NCBI RefSeq assembly: GCF_001983105.1 | Contig: NZ_MOMC01000047.1 | Coordinates: forward strand, 60,440 to 66,851 | Reading direction: 5' to 3' | Length of the DNA: 6,412 nt | Source: Pseudofrankia asymbiotica | GTDB taxonomy: Bacteria > Actinomycetota > Actinomycetes > Frankiales > Frankiaceae | Part shown: piece by piece, positions 5,334 to 6,412 of the stretch | Numbering within the stretch: the stretch's first letter is position 1 | Layout: each line of letters opens with the position of its first letter | Translations under genes and position numbers: made by a program | Notes under the pieces: model-generated | Seen by the model: the letters and a program-made list of their open reading frames with translations, nothing else | The model's database searches: none | What the model was told of the DNA's origin: nothing

Positions 5334-5336
5334 GTT
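5316..5336. promoter_or_regulatory. Perfect 21-bp palindrome, probable operator of the divergent region
   Basis: Arms AACCTGACGA (5316-5325) and TCGTCAGGTT (5327-5336) are exact reverse complements around one base (C5326). It sits 59 bp upstream of the lipoprotein ATG and about 155 bp upstream of the phospholipase GTG, overlapping the -35 of the candidate minus promoter. Size and symmetry suit a TetR- or GntR-type dimer; I do not recognise a specific regulon. T5 follows on the plus strand, but no plus-strand gene ends here, so an operator is more likely than a terminator. Confidence 0.6.
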
Positions 5337-5480
5337 TTTCGCTCGGCGGCGGCGGCTGACCTGCGGCTGCCGGCACGCGCCGACAGGTCGTGGATGCACC
5401 TCAGGTCTTCGTTTGTTCGTCATCTGTCGGATGCCGGCCGTGGGGAGAGGCGCGCCAGTCTGGGGCACCCCACCCTCGAC

Positions 5481-5486
5481 AAGGAG
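5481..5486 (+). promoter_or_regulatory. Shine-Dalgarno AAGGAG of the phospholipase gene
   Basis: AAGGAG lies 5 nt before the GTG at 5492 and fixes that start, which also gives the Tat motif near the N-terminus. No convincing promoter hexamers could be placed for this gene in 5340-5480. Confidence 0.7.
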
Positions 5487-5491
5487 CATCC

Positions 5492-6412
5492 GTGGTAGAC
5501 ATCGATCGCCGCAGGTTCCTGAGCCTGGCCGGCGGGACGGCCGCCCTGGTCGCGCTCGACCAGAGCATCGCGCGCGCGGCCGCGATCCCCGCGAACCGCC
5601 GGACCGGAACCATCAAGGACGTCGAGCACATCGTCGTCCTGATGCAGGAGAACCGGTCCTTCGATCACTACTTCGGCGCGCTGCGCGGCGTCCGCGGCTT
5701 CGGCGAGCCGCACCCCGCGATCCTCCCCGGCGGCAAGCCGGTCTGGAACCAGCCCAACGGCACGGGCGAGCTGCTCCCGTTCCACCCGGACGCCGACGAC
5801 CTCGGCGCCGCCTTCCTCACCGGCCTCCCGCACGCCTGGAGTGACGGCCACCAGGCCCTCAACAACGGCGTCTACAACCAGTGGGTTCCGGCCAAGGGCA
5901 CGGCCACCATGGCCTACCTGCAGCGCCAGGACGCGGCCTTCCACTACGCGCTCGCGGACGCCTTCACCATCTGCGACGCCTACTACTGCTCGTTCGTCGG
6001 CAACACCGACCCGAACCGCTACTACATGTGGACGGGCTGGACCGGCAACGACGGCAAGGGCGGCGGCCCGGTCCTCTACAACGACGAGCTCGGCTACGAC
6101 TGGAAGACCTACCCGGAGCGGCTCGAGGCCGCCAGGATCAGCTGGAAGGTCTACCAGGACGAGGGCAACGGCCTCGACGCCGCCGGCTTCTGGGGCTGGA
6201 CCAGCGACCCCTACATCGGCAACTACGGCGACACGTCGCTGCTCTACTTCAACGCCTACCGCAACGCCCAGCCCGGCAGCCCGCTCTACGAGAAGGCGCG
6301 CGTCGGCACCAGGGCCGCGGCCGGCCAGGACTACTTCGAGCTGCTGCGCGCCGACGTCAAGGCGAACAAGCTCCCCAGCATCAGCTACGTCACCGCGCCC
6401 GAGGCGTTCAGC
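5492..6412 (+). CDS. Tat-exported phospholipase C / acid phosphatase-family phosphoesterase, N-terminal part
   Basis: The 307 residues present are open to the window edge; the family is usually 450-700 long. The N-terminus VVDIDRRRFLSLAGGTAAL is a twin-arginine signal, with likely cleavage after ARA (residues 27-29) and folded export. Residues 46-62 carry HIVVLMQENRSFDHYFG, the hallmark of the PF04185-type phosphoesterase family (bacterial PlcC/PlcN/PlcH, AcpA), where Glu53 and Asn54 belong to the active site. HAWSDGHQALNNGVYNQWV (114-132) and CDAYYCSFVGNTDPNRYYMWTG (161-182) follow; Thr172 in GNTDPNR aligns by motif with the catalytic Thr of PlcH (T178 as I recall). Expected reaction: hydrolysis of phospholipid or phosphomonoester outside the membrane, releasing phosphate or a phosphorylated head group. 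The C-terminal part that separates phosphocholine-specific enzymes from others is missing. GTG at 5492 has AAGGAG 5 nt upstream. It is divergent from the transporter operon. Confidence 0.92.
   Translation, partial: MVDIDRRRFLSLAGGTAALVALDQSIARAAAIPANRRTGTIKDVEHIVVLMQENRSFDHYFGALRGVRGFGEPHPAILPGGKPVWNQPNGTGELLPFHPDADDLGAAFLTGLPHAWSDGHQALNNGVYNQWVPAKGTATMAYLQRQDAAFHYALADAFTICDAYYCSFVGNTDPNRYYMWTGWTGNDGKGGGPVLYNDELGYDWKTYPERLEAARISWKVYQDEGNGLDAAGFWGWTSDPYIGNYGDTSLLYFNAYRNAQPGSPLYEKARVGTRAAAGQDYFELLRADVKANKLPSISYVTAPEAFS

Noticed and set aside
5316..5339. Rho-independent terminator (palindrome plus T5)
   Set aside because: No plus-strand gene ends upstream, and the perfect symmetry with a one-base centre over a -35 box fits an operator better.
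5358..5430. Pho box or other known operator upstream of the phospholipase; CAGGTC/GACCTG copies at 5358, 5384 and 5402
   Set aside because: No pair of GTTCACC-like 11-bp repeats is present; the hexamers are short and irregularly spaced, and a phosphate-regulon call is not supported.
5256..5844. Plus-strand open frames starting at 5256 and 5413
   Set aside because: They overlap the spacer and the phospholipase gene in other frames, are Arg/Pro-rich and have no motif; the frame from GTG 5492 carries the Tat signal and ENRSFDHYFG.

Overview
The window is from a very GC-rich, actinomycete-like genome. Codons end mostly in G or C, GTG starts are common, and the Shine-Dalgarno sites are purine-rich. 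The fused permease/ATPase transporter and the gene mix would suit a soil or plant-associated actinobacterium (Frankia-like or Pseudonocardia-like). I cannot assign a species from the sequence alone.

Layout: (1) 1-175, minus: N-terminus of an atypical SDR/NmrA-type NAD(P)-binding protein that runs off the left edge. (2) 176-471: divergent spacer with a TATAGA -10 candidate for the minus gene, three copies of a 14-bp direct repeat, a 16-bp inverted repeat and a strong 5'-UTR hairpin. (3) 472-975, plus: SnoaL/NTF2-like protein with a LinA/BaiE-like Asp-His pair. (4) 971-1039: three 23-bp tandem repeats between convergent genes. (5) 1052-5257, minus: a branched-chain-amino-acid-type (HAAT) ABC transporter operon, transcribed as binding lipoprotein, then LivH permease, then a LivM permease fused to one ATPase domain. 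(6) 5258-5491: divergent spacer with a perfect 21-bp operator-like palindrome over a promoter candidate. (7) 5492-6412, plus: N-terminal 307 residues of a Tat-exported phospholipase C/acid-phosphatase-family phosphoesterase that runs off the right edge.

The transporter genes form one transcription unit: 48 bp separate the binding-protein stop from livH, and livH overlaps livMG by 8 bp. The lipoprotein would capture a small amphipathic solute outside the membrane, LivH and the LivM half would form the channel, and the fused ATPase would power it. The unit ends at a convergent gene, so no separate LivF ATPase is encoded here. The phospholipase is divergent from the transporter and shares its control region, which raises the possibility of linked nutrient scavenging; this is inference only.

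Most notable points: the binding protein's leader is out of frame with its only well-placed start (an apparent -1 frameshift, with a perfect 22-bp GC palindrome in the interval); a single ATPase domain mixes LivG-like and LivF-like features and has an unusual LAYGW signature; a (PPD)6 linker, encoded by a 9-bp tandem repeat, joins permease and ATPase; and several unexplained symmetrical elements occupy the control regions. I saw no RNA genes, CRISPR arrays, insertion sequences or phage genes.
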